Shown here piece after piece: positions 32,701-41,440 of a stretch of DNA of 64,000 nt. How positions within the stretch are numbered: the first letter of the stretch is position 1; every line of letters starts with the position of its first letter. A model generated the notes under the pieces. That model made no database searches and was not told the DNA's origin. It was given only the letters and a program-made list of their open reading frames with translations. A program made the translations under genes and the position numbers. Source of the DNA: Prostheceraeus crozeri (lineage: Eukaryota; Platyhelminthes; Polycladida; Euryleptidae); NCBI GenBank assembly GCA_907163375.1, contig CAJQUW010012891.1:132501-196500 (forward strand), read 5' to 3'.

Positions 32701-35700
32701 AAAATGCCTGTTCTCACCGAACCATGTGGCGAGGGGCGGGAGAGGGGGCAACTACAGATATCATATCATTATGGACACTTCTTATTGATGATTAATTAAC
32801 ATATTCACTTTCCTTGTGTTACATGCATTCGAATGAGCCCAAGCAAGACACCATAATGACACTTTCCAGAGATAGGCAAATGACGTACTCAGTTTTCAGA
32901 ATTGATATGAAATCAGATGCAACATTTCAAGCATAATGACTCGAAAATGATATCTAAACGACACATTCTCGAGGAAATACAAATAGATGTTGCATTAGAT
33001 CTACGAGCGTGAACAAAGTGTGATGTAATCAGGCTCTTAGATCTGCAAGTTTCATCAGACGAGAACAGTTCGCTATGAATTGAAGTGTTGCTAGCAGCAG
33101 TCTACTTTAGAGCAATATCCGAGTAATTCTATGATGCGTTTTGGCAGACCAACAGTCTAGAAAATAGTCTCAATCTGAGAACAGCACTGAGTTCAGTATG
33201 ATATGGCGACAAAAAGGCATTCCGTCCTGTTAATTTTCGTTAAGTAAATCCGAATCTGCAGAAATTATTCTCTTGAGTATCAAAATCTATAAGTTGTGGT
33301 TGTCGCATGATTTGAGGGAATATCAGATCAGATATTTCACTGCCAATATTATTCATAAGAACCAAGGGAAATCAATCCTTTTGTCAAGCTGTCAACACAA
33401 TCATAAGCTATATCGGCTGTTGTCACGCACTGCGATGAGCATGAGCGATAGAAGCGAGCATTTTCAAGGAGAAAAGATGGCTGTTGTTTGCAAAATAGAT
33501 GACACCATCATCTTCTTCGTGAAATTTCCTTTTAAATGAAGTGTGTTTCAACTTGGTTAAGAATTCTGCGATCTGCGTCAAATAAACGATATGAAGCGTT
33601 TTGATGACTTCATCGTAATGCTTGAAGGAGTGGCGAACAATTAAAGACAGATGAAAGAGACGGACATTGCTAAAGTTATTTTTTCCAATTGTAAATTAAG
33701 TACGGCATACTTTTGAGTGACTGACATTGCAAATTAATAGTTAGAATATAGGAATTGCTATAAACTACATCATTTTGCGAAAACATTTATCATTAGATAT
33801 TTCATATTTGTAAAGAGTAGAGTTTTTAAGGACACACACATGTATCAAATCTCAACAGATATAACCACCACGAGACATGTTTCGGCCTGTTGGGCCTCAT
33901 CAGTCGTGGGTAGGTTTGAACCAGCGACGTTGGAGCTAGAGGACGTGCAAGCGTACCCTCTAACCACAAGGCCACCGGACCATCTGTTGAAAGCGTGAAT
34001 TAGCCAGGAAGGCACTGCTTTAACGCAGGCACGTGGAGGGCGGAATGCATTCTGCAATCACTTAATACCGCATCCGAGATTGAGGCGCTTCACGCAGGCG
34101 CTACTCATTACATGTTTAGACAAGTAACCTGGCAATTGACGCCCTGCACGAACATCTGGCAACGTGTGGTGTTAGGTTTCAGTGCGGGGTAGAGCAAGCC
34201 GCGAGGCGTCTTGGCGCGGGATGGATTTTCCTATCTCGTAGGCAAACTGTGCGTCATTACAGAATTTATTTCTGAAATTACTTGGGCACGTGGTCCCGCG
34301 CGTATGGTGTGAACAGCCCCATAGGTGTGCTAAGGTTCTGAACGAAAATTCAAGACGCGCCGCGCCGCGTCTGGTGGGAATGGACTCGAATTCTCTTCAA
34401 TTCTCTCATTAATTCATTTCTCACAGTCTATCTTCATCTGTAACTGACAGAATCTGACACAAAATGAAGTTTTCGTTGTTCAAATCTTGTTACTTGTTTT
34501 ATTTTTTAAGGAAAGCGAAATCCTTTTTGAAAATTGCACATATAAAGAGTCAGAAAATTCATTTGAAAATTATCTAATGGCATGAGGCCTATCGTTCAAT
34601 CTCAATAGGTGATTAGTTTGGACACAAGAATCATGATTACACATTTAGATATTTTGAATGATTGCAACAAATGCTATGGAAACATAGAAATCTGCTTATA
34701 GTCCTGCCGATAGGACGAGTTTCTGCATGGAATGAGACCGAAGATGAGACTTTTAAGGAAAAAAGTTGAACATGGCACAGCTATAGCTGACGCTTTTTAC
34801 TGACACTCAAAGGCTAATATGCCGATGAGATGAATGATAAGCTGATGATAAAGATTGAAATTAATTGCGAAAATATAAAGTTATAATCAACATCGATACT
34901 TAACTTGACTCTTCCCAACCAATAACTAGAAAATACCATCATTGTATTGTTTTATCAGTACCACTTTGTTTTAATGCTGAGCCACCATTGCTGATATCAT
35001 TTCTCTATTAAGTAACTTGGTAGAAGGAGATCAGCTCATTATCTAACAATCTTAACATATTCTCTGACTCACCTACAGTTGAAGGCCAAGTATTATGGAC
35101 CTGCAAGGTATCATTCATTATTTTTGAGGAATTGGGGAATCGGGCTTTTATGGCTGTAGCAGTTAATGACCCTCTTGACACTACCAACGCGATTCTTTCA
35201 TTGGAAAATGCTCAACTGGACTACAGAAATATTGCTTGAAATACATCCTGCATCATTACTGCATGAATGAATTTCTCGTAATCAATAATTTGATGCAACA
35301 AAACTGTCTTATTCAAAGGATTGACAGAATTGCTTTCGTTTTTGCAGATATTCCAAAGAAAGACTCATCGACTCAGTATCATCCGCCTCCTCCACCCCGC
35401 CCCGTGGTTCCTGGTGAGTTGAAAACTGAAAATCTAATTAATAAATTCGTTACGAGGCAGTGTTGGCCATGGAATACCACCGCTCCCATGAGATTCTTTA
35501 GATCTTCATTAGTCAAATAAGGGTCAGACAGGAACAACACAAGAATCGGTGAGTTCCTGCGGTCTTAATGAAAGGACACTGAGAAGTTGTTACTTTATGT
35601 TGTCGAGAACAAACGATAGCGACGATCTTATCTAGATTTCATTGTTTAATTGATGATTACGGATAATCAGTCAAAATGTTTTAATTTATATCTCAAAGTA

Positions 35701-37068
35701 CCGGCAGCATACTTATTTTCATATCTTATACACTGATGCAAGCAGCATAATGAAAATGAACCTCTTTAGTATCTTCAACTCCTTGAGTGTCTACACAGGC
35801 GAATTCCATGCAGGGATTGTTTTGAATTTTGCGGAATAATTCGGCATAAGCAAAATAAACTAGATTAAAGGGAACCCTTCCGGATGGTCAATGGCCATCA
35901 TAGTCATACATCAAGGAAATTTGGAGCCCCTGCAACAGGGACTTTGGTTTTCAAAGAAATAAACTTATAGTTACCTTTGTTTACTTGGAAATTGGTGAAC
36001 AGAACATTATTTGTCCGCTTTGCACTGATTGAGTCAGAAGTGGAAACTTATGTTCGGTTTGAATTTTCTGTGAAAAGAGTAATTATCAAGATTTTTCAAT
36101 TAAATGAATTTTGAAGGTCCGAAAATGAACCTCTTGAGTCTACTATTCCTTCATAGGAATTGATAAGTAATTTCGTTAAATAGACCGATTGCATTCTAAT
36201 GCATTTTAAAGATTTTGTTAATACGAGACGATAGGAGCGAATTATCTAGTTAGGGCGATAGATCTGCAAATATCAAATTTCCACTTTTCCAAATTGAAAA
36301 AAAAATTCCATCAAATTTTAATTGAAATGTTGATCAAAACCTTCGATTTGCAAACTTCTTCACATTGAATTTCTAAACTTAGTTCGTGTTTAAAAAACAT
36401 TCTATACAGAGTCGTCCTTCATGGGAAAGGAACATCAACGACAGATGAATTTTTATCAAATTATTTTTAATTTATTTTTGATATTTTAAAAGACTTATTG
36501 GTCATTTCATTTCCTTAATCTGACGATCAGCTGCGGAGAATGGCTGAAATAAATCTAAATATTGCAACTATGTTTTCAATCTTTCCTAAAACATCGCTTG
36601 TTATTTTTGCGGAATTTTTATAAAAATGTTTGTTAAATTCAATCAACTATTTTCTTCTAATGTTTCCATGAACAGAACCTTCAACTGAATTATTCCAAAC
36701 AAATTCTTAGCGTCAAATTCATTCATTTTCTCTTCTTTGCAGTTCAGTTCTATCTGGTGGACGCCACGGGTACATTGGAACAGCAATTCTACGTCCTCCA
36801 CCTCCGGAGACCGCCAACTGTCGGAGAACTGCGGAATGCTGTCCAAGAAAAGTTGAAGAAACCTCCGCAGCAGTGGATGATGTGGCGACGGACAGCGGTC
36901 TCCGAAGATGGAGAGAAACTGTTCGATGTGATGGATGGTGGATACAGAACCGCAGAGGGACAGAAGAAGAATGCGAAGAATCACAAAGAGGAATTACTTG
37001 AAGACGACGACGAAGTCTTTATTATTCCTGAAAATCGCCGTCCGCTCCTCTACATCCAACGTCGATGA
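20756..37068 (+). CDS. Multi-ubiquitin-fold protein with coiled coil (five exons)
   Basis: Joining 20756-20771, 23751-24773, 28223-28468, 35348-35413 and 36743-37068 gives one open frame of 558 residues, and every intron is GT-AG in phase 1. Residues 51-125 resemble a SUMO/Rad60-type ubiquitin fold (MKVMISCENE, then SLNTPLYVVMAEWRKS). Residues 138-198 are a clearer ubiquitin-like unit ending FLYNGKVLEKNKTIRQLGIP. Residues 200-267 and 263-341 look like two more; the last has a CEGCGRC cluster at 308-314. Residues 347-428 form a charged coiled coil, 429-450 a proline-rich link (PPPPPRP), and 452-546 a fifth possible ubiquitin-like unit with an acidic end. No diglycine tail is seen at the C terminus, so it is more likely a scaffold than a conjugated modifier. 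I do not recognise an orthologue; function is unknown. Confidence 0.82.
22267..22509. repeat. Imperfect 37-bp direct repeat pair
   Basis: TTCAGGAGGCGTGCCAACAG at 22267 and TTCAAGAGGCGTGCAAACAG at about 22474 begin two related blocks that each end GATGGG(GA)ACAA. They are 206 bp apart; origin unknown. Confidence 0.6.
22991..23150. repeat. Near-perfect 74-bp-arm hairpin
   Basis: Left arm 22991-23064 and right arm 23077-23150 are reverse complements at all but about two positions, with a 12-base loop. Each arm contains TGAGGAAGGGTGGATCACCC followed by GAAAG on one strand, the stem-loop motif seen at Penelope-like 3' ends, then CAATAAA. It therefore looks like two PLE 3' ends joined head to head. 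Transcription through the intron would give a long double-stranded RNA. Confidence 0.85.
23751..24773 (+). CDS. Exon 2 of the multi-ubiquitin-fold gene
   Basis: 1023 bp between the acceptor TTGTGAATTTTTAG and the donor AAAG|GTGAGT. It encodes the first four ubiquitin-like modules and the CEGCGRC cluster. Codon-scale openness over more than 1 kb is far above the local background, making this the strongest single coding exon of the window. Confidence 0.9.
25070..25300. repeat. Degenerate tandem repeat rich in GGCGC and TTCTGCAG
   Basis: Blocks such as GGCGCCCCTAAGGTTCTGCA, GGCGCCCCCAGGGTTCTGCA and GACACTCCGTGAGGCTCTAC recur at roughly 55-60 bp spacing, each followed by a CTCCTTA-like run. Units differ substantially, so the array is old. 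Confidence 0.5.
26477..26975 (-). pseudogene. LINE ORF2 C-terminal remnant, antisense to the host gene
   Basis: The minus strand encodes KLTWESHTFHVCKKASSKIA (in another frame), then NSFLEYCSPIFVNLS, VMIENIQKRCHKVIC, LQYRRTIRGFKLFQSIV and NSFFVYMSKLMNSNFS. These correspond to the YxxxVWxP, IExIQxRxxKxI, RRxxxxLxxLF and SFxxxxxxxWN blocks at the end of Jockey/CR1-type reverse transcriptases. At least one frame change precedes the final 94-codon frame. Located in intron 2. Confidence 0.65.
27127..27572 (+). repeat. Dispersed repeat R1, uninterrupted copy
   Basis: Homologous in inverted orientation to 34756-34391 plus 32658-32581, where a PIF/Harbinger-like element is inserted. Shared landmarks are TGCAGAAACTCGTCCT, GATAGGCCTCATGC, CGAAAACTTCATTTTGTGTC and GCAGATACACACTTAGAGAA. 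This copy preserves the empty insertion site, TTA at 27491-27493. Its nature (old transposon or UTR) is unknown. Confidence 0.75.
27576..27956 (+). repeat. Dispersed repeat R2, copy a
   Basis: Starts CACAGAATTAAATATTTTG and is found again at 31835-32016 (partial, same strand) and 60481-60862 (inverted). The minus-strand copy at 60 kb has a 100-codon frame whose part SSRRTKISSLDDFTSSPRHC is also encoded here with changes (EDFTFSPRHC). It may have been coding in an ancestral element, but no protein family is recognised. Confidence 0.75.
28223..28468 (+). CDS. Exon 3 of the multi-ubiquitin-fold gene (coiled coil)
   Basis: 246 bp between TCCATTTTTCAG and CAAA|GTAAGT. The codons give DEEYEDFLTSLRNRYLRLLS, then a long helix rich in Leu, Glu, Lys and Gln with heptad-like spacing. 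Its length is a multiple of three and both borders are phase 1, so the exon can be skipped without changing frame. Confidence 0.85.
28721..28822 (+). repeat. 24-bp minisatellite, about four units
   Basis: Units such as ACTTTTAGATATCCAAGTAG and ATCTTTAGAAATCCAAATAG recur with a period of 24. In one plus frame they would read as an eight-residue repeat (TFRYPSS, IFRNPNS, TFRSPTI). The array lies in intron 3 about 250 bp past the exon 3 donor, so it is probably not translated. Confidence 0.7.
29390..30013 (-). mobile_element. Penelope-like element 2, GIY-YIG end
   Basis: The minus strand gives NKLKVKYDIPVTFSTKPGRK, the cysteine motif ECNCNVC ahead of KSGYLVYCFNC, then TYVGKSCRPFKLRYQEHERS, ending near 29505. 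The cysteine residues followed by a YxVxC...YVGK...R...EH sequence are the linker and GIY-YIG endonuclease domain of Penelope-like elements. The domain is split by a frame change. Downstream (29408-29443) lies the tail motif CTTGAGACTGTC followed by GAAGAAACGCGTCG. A LINE inserted at 30014 interrupts the upstream side. Confidence 0.75.
30014..30713 (-). mobile_element. 5'-truncated LINE (L2/CR1-like) with 14-bp TSD
   Basis: TTGTAAGAAAGTAC is repeated exactly at 30014-30027 and 30700-30713. The 672 bp between them encode, on the minus strand, VEEVHEFCYLGDVLSCDAGA, YETCVRSVLLYGAETW, RMLRYMMKIKWRDRVTNDDV, RFRWFGHVRRAEEKV and GKRPVGRSKKS, the C-terminal end of an L2/CR1-like ORF2. A GAAGT-rich run next to the left duplication is the 3' tail. 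A 5' truncation, a simple 3' repeat and a long target duplication are exactly what target-primed reverse transcription produces. The main frame is open for 165 codons, so it is not very old. Confidence 0.88.
30927..31758 (-). pseudogene. IS630/Tc1-like DDE transposase, broken
   Basis: A start at 31758 gives MPRQISQGDRIRLIETFQRN, the usual helix-turn-helix opening of IS630/Tc1-type transposases. The catalytic region follows on the same strand: DEDFIFFHECGFDLWQSRNR in one frame, where relatives have an ideal FxDExGF, then, in another frame, WIVFDNAPCH (second Asp) and LSPFSCELNPIESMFDVVK (final acidic residue in PxxxxLNPIE). The first catalytic Asp position appears as His. The region between the helix-turn-helix and DDE core is shortened. 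With at least one stop and one frameshift it cannot be active. Terminal repeats were not found. Confidence 0.75.
31835..32016 (+). repeat. Dispersed repeat R2, copy b (partial)
   Basis: Matches 27576 onwards for about 180 bp and stops after CAAAGTGCTTCGATT. It abuts a 29-bp exact copy of LINE sequence (32020-32048). It lies immediately upstream of the minus-strand transposase. Confidence 0.7.
32017..32580. other. No recognisable gene; 29-bp LINE fragment at its start
   Basis: 32020-32048 is identical to 30461-30489, which encodes part of the LINE motif ETCVRSVLLY on the minus strand. The remainder shows no motif. Confidence 0.45.
33868..33909 (-). ncRNA. Hammerhead ribozyme, type I, minimal stem III
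   Basis: Read on the minus strand: stem I strand CCACGA, core CTGATGA, stem II GGCC with loop CAACA and GGCC, core GAAA, stem III CATG, then TC and the other stem I strand TCGTGG. Stem I is a perfect 6-bp match and stem II a perfect 4-bp match. All conserved core bases (CUGAUGA, GAAA, UH with H = C) are present, so cleavage would follow the C of GUC. The self-complementary CAUG as stem III is like the very short stem III of PLE and retrozyme hammerheads, which often act as dimers. This agreement over 42 bases is very unlikely by chance. Confidence 0.9.
33912..33982 (-). promoter_or_regulatory. tRNA-like internal pol III promoter (A and B boxes)
   Basis: The minus strand has an A box within GGCCTTGTGGTTAGAGGG (about 33958-33976) and a B box GGTTCAAACC (33913-33922), about 35 bases apart. 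The sequence resembles the tRNA consensus TGGCNNAGTGG and GGTTCGANNCC. No full cloverleaf with a good acceptor stem forms, so this is a tRNA-derived promoter, not a tRNA gene. Confidence 0.7.
35348..35413 (+). CDS. Exon 4 of the multi-ubiquitin-fold gene (proline-rich link)
   Basis: 66 bp between GTTTTTGCAG and CCTG|GTGAGT. It encodes IPKKDSSTQYHPPPPPRPVV, a flexible proline-rich segment that could bind SH3- or WW-type partners (inference). Phase 1 at both borders and a multiple-of-three length make it a cassette exon candidate. Confidence 0.8.
35414..36742 (+). other. Intron 4, no recognised repeat
   Basis: 1329 bp, GT-AG, AT-rich. No transposon or RNA gene seen. Confidence 0.6.
36743..37068 (+). 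CDS. Exon 5 (last) of the multi-ubiquitin-fold gene
   Basis: 326 bp from the acceptor TCTTCTTTGCAG to TGA at 37066-37068. It encodes VQFYLVDATGTLEQQFYVLH, LRRPPTVGELRNAVQEKLKK, a middle segment, and EELLEDDDEVFIIPENRRPL. The alternating strand, helix and strand pattern plus the L-G/D-DD end is like a fifth ubiquitin-like module. GC content and codon openness are clearly above the flanks. Confidence 0.88.
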
Positions 37069-37107
37069 GAACTCAAGGACTTCAAATTCTTTTCATTTTC
37101 ATTTCAC

Positions 37108-37179
37108 AATAAAGGACTTTTTGATGGATTTACAATAAAAATCATTTTGGTATCTTTTCGTTTTTAATTTGCAAATAAA
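37108..37179 (+). terminator. Polyadenylation signals of the multi-ubiquitin-fold gene
   Basis: AATAAA occurs at 37108-37113, 37134-37139 and 37174-37179, that is 40 to 106 bases past the stop codon, followed by T-rich sequence. Confidence 0.7.
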
Positions 37180-38400
37180 AATGACCTTCGAGAATATTCT
37201 TTCTTGAATGAAACTGGATGAAGAATTTATTTTCCATTTACTTTCCGTTCATTTCTTTTCCAATTCAATTGTCCATCCACATAAATTGATAAGAAATAAG
37301 ACTTTCTTCTGTTCTTCAAATTTGATACAATTTTCCATCACAGCTCAATCTTCCACAATCAAAAACCTTTCACAAAGTGCATTAACAGTGAAAACACGCA
37401 GGGTGGAATGATATCAATACTGCCAGATCTTTGATTATCAAATGATAAATTTCAAAATTCAAGTGAAAATTCATAGCGCACAGCACGTCAGGGTATGAAG
37501 GTATTTCGTGTTATTATAGGAGCATAAACTTACTTTCGATCATCTCCGTATCTACATGATGGTGTAAATCCTGGTGGGACCACAGTTGATACCCCCGGAT
37601 TTCCAATTGATCCAATTGACATTTCATCCATCACAGCCTCGACAAACTCGGTTGTCTCTGTCATTCATGGAGGTTTGTCGACATTCCTCTTCATCATCGC
37701 TCCTATCTGCGTCGAGAAGAGCGTACACCTAACATCATCGTTCATTGTGCCCTGACTTGATAAAACTTCATTTTGATTTCTGAAATGTAAAACAGCAGTT
37801 TTTAGTCCACTACTCTCAACCAGAGCGTTGTATACTAAGCAACGAGCAGAATGTCTGATCCTGTGGTCGAGGGGTTAGAGTCTCGGCATTGGCCTCATTC
37901 TATTGCAGTTTTTCCATTTTTTCACTTATCGACCACAGGGTCACCAGTGACGCCGTAGCATATTTGTTTGTCTGGACCAAACACATTTCATCAACATGGG
38001 AATTGAAGTGTGCAGTGATAAATGATGGGTCTCTGTCATATCCTTGGAATGTATGATGCGACACACTTACCTTGCTCTCAAGCATGCAGTTGATAAAAAT
38101 GATGTGGCCAAATGTCGCGAAGTACCCTTTTTAGAACAGCCACATAAAATGCTGAAACGATTTTCGACTCCAAAAAAACTTGCCATATAATTTGGCATGA
38201 TGCAGTTAAACGAAATATCAATCATAGAGCAAAAAATTATTATTCCTTATCAGCACCAGAGGCGATGAAAAGTTCGGGTCACCAGTGTCCTGTGGCAGTT
38301 AAAGGGTTAAAGTCCCGTGGCTATGCGGGACATTACTGCAACATCTGCTATATTAATTAGTAGGCCCTATAGTTGGCAGTTATGTTATACAGACTTTGCG
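37180..38400. other. No recognisable gene
   Basis: AT-rich. An A-box-like stretch (TGTGGTCGAGGGGTTAGAG) at about 37861-37880 hints at an old tRNA-derived repeat, but no B box follows at the right distance. Confidence 0.35.
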
Positions 38401-38683
38401 TCTCATGTGTCTGAGGCTAAACAATGTGATAGGACCTCAATTTCATGCTCAGGGAAGACAGAATATGCTTAGCGGTTCATCCGTGGTTCATGCGGCAACG
38501 CAGACAGCCGTAGACGACGCGCAAACTATAAAGGCTCGCCCGCGCGTATTCATAAACATTCCCTATGTTTTGACAGCATCAGGTCAAGTGATTTCTGACT
38601 CTTAGTGCAGCGCGTATGTACGCGGGTAGAAGAATAGAGTGTCCTTAAACACGGATGTTTGGGGCCGTGTTTCCGTTATTAAA
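38401..38683 (+). repeat. Repeat family R3, plus-strand copy
   Basis: About 283 bp that recur, inverted and diverged, at 40597-40872. Shared blocks are GCTCGCCCGCGCGTATTCAT, CTATGTTTTGACAGCATCAG and CGGATGTTTGG. It is much more GC-rich than its flanks. The similarity may extend about 30 bp further out on each side. Confidence 0.8.
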
Positions 38684-40596
38684 TACTGCGTTGGCATGTC
38701 ACCTATTGTAGCTTAGATGAGAAGGGGGCGATTGTTGGACCATGGTATTTACTGTAATGGGAGGCACTCCGGATGAAAGAATGCGAGTCTGTCGTGTCCC
38801 TTCCTACTTTTTAAATCCGTGGGGGCAAAAATCAAAAACAGGGTTTCAAAATAGATGAAGAAGGATACAAATAAAACACCGCTGCCATCAGATTACTCCA
38901 TTCGCCGGTGAACGCCAGACCAAATTTTGCTGCTGCATTAACCGGAGAAGAAAGAAATGTATCGTCTGTAAGTTCGTGACAGTGACAGAACAGAAAAGTT
39001 TGGAAATGTATTAATTGGATTTTTCATTTATATTAGTCCAATTGGTGTATAGTTTTGATTTAATAAAATATAAATAATATAATATTATACGCAGAATCTC
39101 GGTGGCTCCAGTGTAGTGAGATGACCAAAATGGTTGTCCTACAGAAAGAAATGAGATTGAAAGTCACCACGAATACCCTGTGGGAACACTTGCTTATCTA
39201 CTATACTGTTATAAAATAGATTATTCGGGTGAAAAATTTCTCATTTCCCTCTCTCTTTCATCACTCACTAACTGTCCCCTTTTCTTCTTCTTATTTTTCA
39301 TCATCTTTCACATTCTGTTGGGGAAAGGGTGCCTATTAATGGGCCGCTAAGTGCGATATGAGCGAGAAATCAATGAAGCTGTGTGTTTGTAAAACCGTGA
39401 AAAGAGAAGAGACTATCAGTTGAAGATTGGCATATAGCATATGTTTCTATAATATCAAGTTGAAATACATAATCGCCATGTCGTGGCGAGCATGTTTGTA
39501 AAGGTGTCGATTGGCCTCCAATGCTAAGTGCTAGTACAGGTTATCTTTGTCTACTGGAAGGCTAGTTAATTTAGCTATAGAATTTAAATTAAAATTATCC
39601 CTGTTGCGCGATTAATTCATATTCGTCATGAAAGCTTTATTCATTTAATATCCCTCCAATGGCACTATTATTGGCCTAAAAATCAGTATTTGATTTTTGT
39701 TAATTCTGCTCTAACCAAGTGTTCATGATAAAAGATAGAATGTAATTTGTCAATATGAAATCTTCTTGTTGGATATTTCTAATGATTTACTCATTGTTAA
39801 CAAAGCCGTGACAGACAAGCCGTTAGTGATTGAATGATTTAAGCAAAACGTCTCAACTTTAAGACATGGCGCCATGAACTAACAAAACTCACACAAAATT
39901 CTTCAGTGAAATCTTTCGCAGAACAATTCATCGTGAGCCTCACGTCCAACCATTTTCGGCAACTTAGCCACTTCCCGTGGAGCATGTTTGAGAATAATTC
40001 TTCTACAGTACATGCATCCGTATTCTTCATTTTCTGTGGACAACTGGAATAGGCACAGCTCTTCCAATTTTCGTGCGTTCTTTGTTTTATGTTCGAAGGG
40101 TTAGGCTTGGGAATTTTCTTCCCTTTTTTGACTGTGTCAGCTGATCGATATAAGATGACGATTCACTATGTCAGAAACAGCTTTTAATAACAGCTGAACT
40201 ACCTGAAGCTCTTCGTCGTTCCTACAATGTGGCTGTTGGCACTTCTTTTGACAGATCTCTGATTGTGGCGACGACAAGGAATGTGTATGTGTTTGCAAGA
40301 TTGAGTTTTTTTTTAAAAACAATTGTTTAGATACAAATTACAATTACATGTATTAATTCTACAATAAAAATTCAAGCGTTCTGAATATCTCCATCGCATG
40401 AACTGTATGGTCATCGATTGAGCGGGTCGGCAATAAGTACTTGCTCCGTTTTTATTTGCAGAAGCAAACTTTCTAAAAAAGTTACTTGAGATATTCAGAA
40501 TGACAGTATCCATAAATATACGTGTATTGATAAGAAAATTATTTTAACGAAATTGGATAATGCTACGTCGACATGACCACGCGTGATTCACGCGTA
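38684..40596. other. DNA between the two R3 copies
   Basis: 1.9 kb, AT-rich, with no transposase or other gene recognised. If the R3 copies are termini of one element this would be its interior. Confidence 0.4.
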
Positions 40597-40872
40597 ATTA
40601 CGGAATCTACCCAAACATCCGTGGTTAAAGACTTTCTATTCTTCTACGCGCTTACATACGCGCTGCACTTAAGACTTCAAAAATACTTGATCTGATGCTG
40701 TCAAAACATAGGGAGTTGGGTTTATGAATACGCGCGGGCGAGCTTTATTTTGTGCGTCGTCTTCGGTTATCTGCGTTACCGCGTGAACAACGGTATGAAC
40801 GCTAAGCATGTTCTGTCTTCCCGGAGCATGAAATTGGATGGTCTATCTCATTGTTTTGGCCTCTGCTGATAA
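40597..40872 (-). repeat. Repeat family R3, minus-strand copy
   Basis: Reverse complement of 38401-38683 with scattered changes and small gaps. Together with that copy it forms a widely spaced inverted repeat. Confidence 0.8.
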
Positions 40873-41440
40873 CAGCAGTACATGGACGCAAGTCTATATA
40901 TAACTAACAGCTCTTAAGTTGAAAGTATTTACTATAAATTCTTAATATCGGACATGCTAATGCAAATCAGGGATTAAAAGTGATGAATGTTCGCGCAGCC
41001 TATGAATGACTTAATATTGCTAGTATATATATATTATAAATATATACCTAGTTTACAGAGGAAGAAAAAAAAGTTGCGCTCGCATTTCCCTAGCCTTGAT
41101 CAGGAGTGCAAAAAAATCGTCATCGGATAGTTCAGTTACAAGCATGATTTAAAGCAGAAAGAGCTCGTAATTTACTAACTTCGGAAAATTGCAATAAGGT
41201 TGCAAATTACTAGCTTTTCACGAGCTAAATTACGATCTCGGGAGTAATAAAAAAATACATCGGGAGATCATCTGCCTTAATATTAAATAGCTCGTGATAA
41301 TAATTTGAAACTAGTTAAATTTTTAACAACGGGTTAATTTATCCATCTATTGAGGAGTATTATTGTTTTGAGGTAGATAAACAACGTAAAATAAAATGTA
41401 GCCTAGTTATTTTCACGAGACGGCTTTTACAAGATACACG
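40873..41440. other. No recognisable feature
   Basis: AT-rich, with a short (TA)n run near 41022-41045. Confidence 0.4.

Larger units (their letters stand above)
33840..34060 (-). mobile_element. tRNA-headed retroposon (SINE-like) carrying a hammerhead ribozyme
   Basis: On the minus strand the order is: tRNA-like A box (GGCCTTGTGGTTAGAGGG), about 40 bases, B box GGTTCAAACC, three bases, then a complete hammerhead motif and a short downstream stretch. RNA polymerase III boxes followed by a self-cleaving ribozyme is the plan of Schistosoma Sm-alpha-type short retroposons. Ends and target duplication could not be determined; the limits given are approximate. It sits inside the PIF/Harbinger-like element in intron 3, antisense to the host gene. 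Confidence 0.7.
32662..34387. mobile_element. PIF/Harbinger-like DNA transposon, non-autonomous
   Basis: The ends are inverted repeats of about 34 bp with 27 matches: left AGGTCCAGTCACACCGGC continuing CGCGACGCGGCGCG, right (inverse) GAGTCCATTCCCACCAGAC continuing GCGGCGCGGCGCG. CAA and GAA flank the element; the empty homologous site in R1 reads TAA, so a mutated 3-bp TAA duplication is likely, as expected for this superfamily. No transposase is present. Between 34270 and 34325 a second terminus-like sequence (GTGTGAACAGCCCC) appears. Edges are uncertain by 1-2 bp. A tRNA-derived retroposon with a hammerhead lies inside. Confidence 0.65.
32581..34756 (-). repeat. Dispersed repeat R1, interrupted copy
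   Basis: Inverted relative to 27127-27572. The two parts, 32581-32661 and 34388-34756, are separated by the PIF/Harbinger-like element. Comparison with the uninterrupted copy shows the insertion occurred at a TAA. Confidence 0.7.
28469..35347 (+). other. Intron 3, a 6.9-kb trap for mobile elements
   Basis: Contains a 24-bp minisatellite, a PLE with an inserted LINE, an IS630/Tc1-like transposase, copies of R1 and R2, and a PIF/Harbinger-like element carrying a hammerhead retroposon. 34757-35347 shows nothing beyond the acceptor TTTTTGCAG. Confidence 0.6.

Noticed and set aside
37861-37900. tRNA gene or SINE head
   Set aside because: The A-box-like run has no B box at the right distance, and no copy of the ribozyme retroposon follows.
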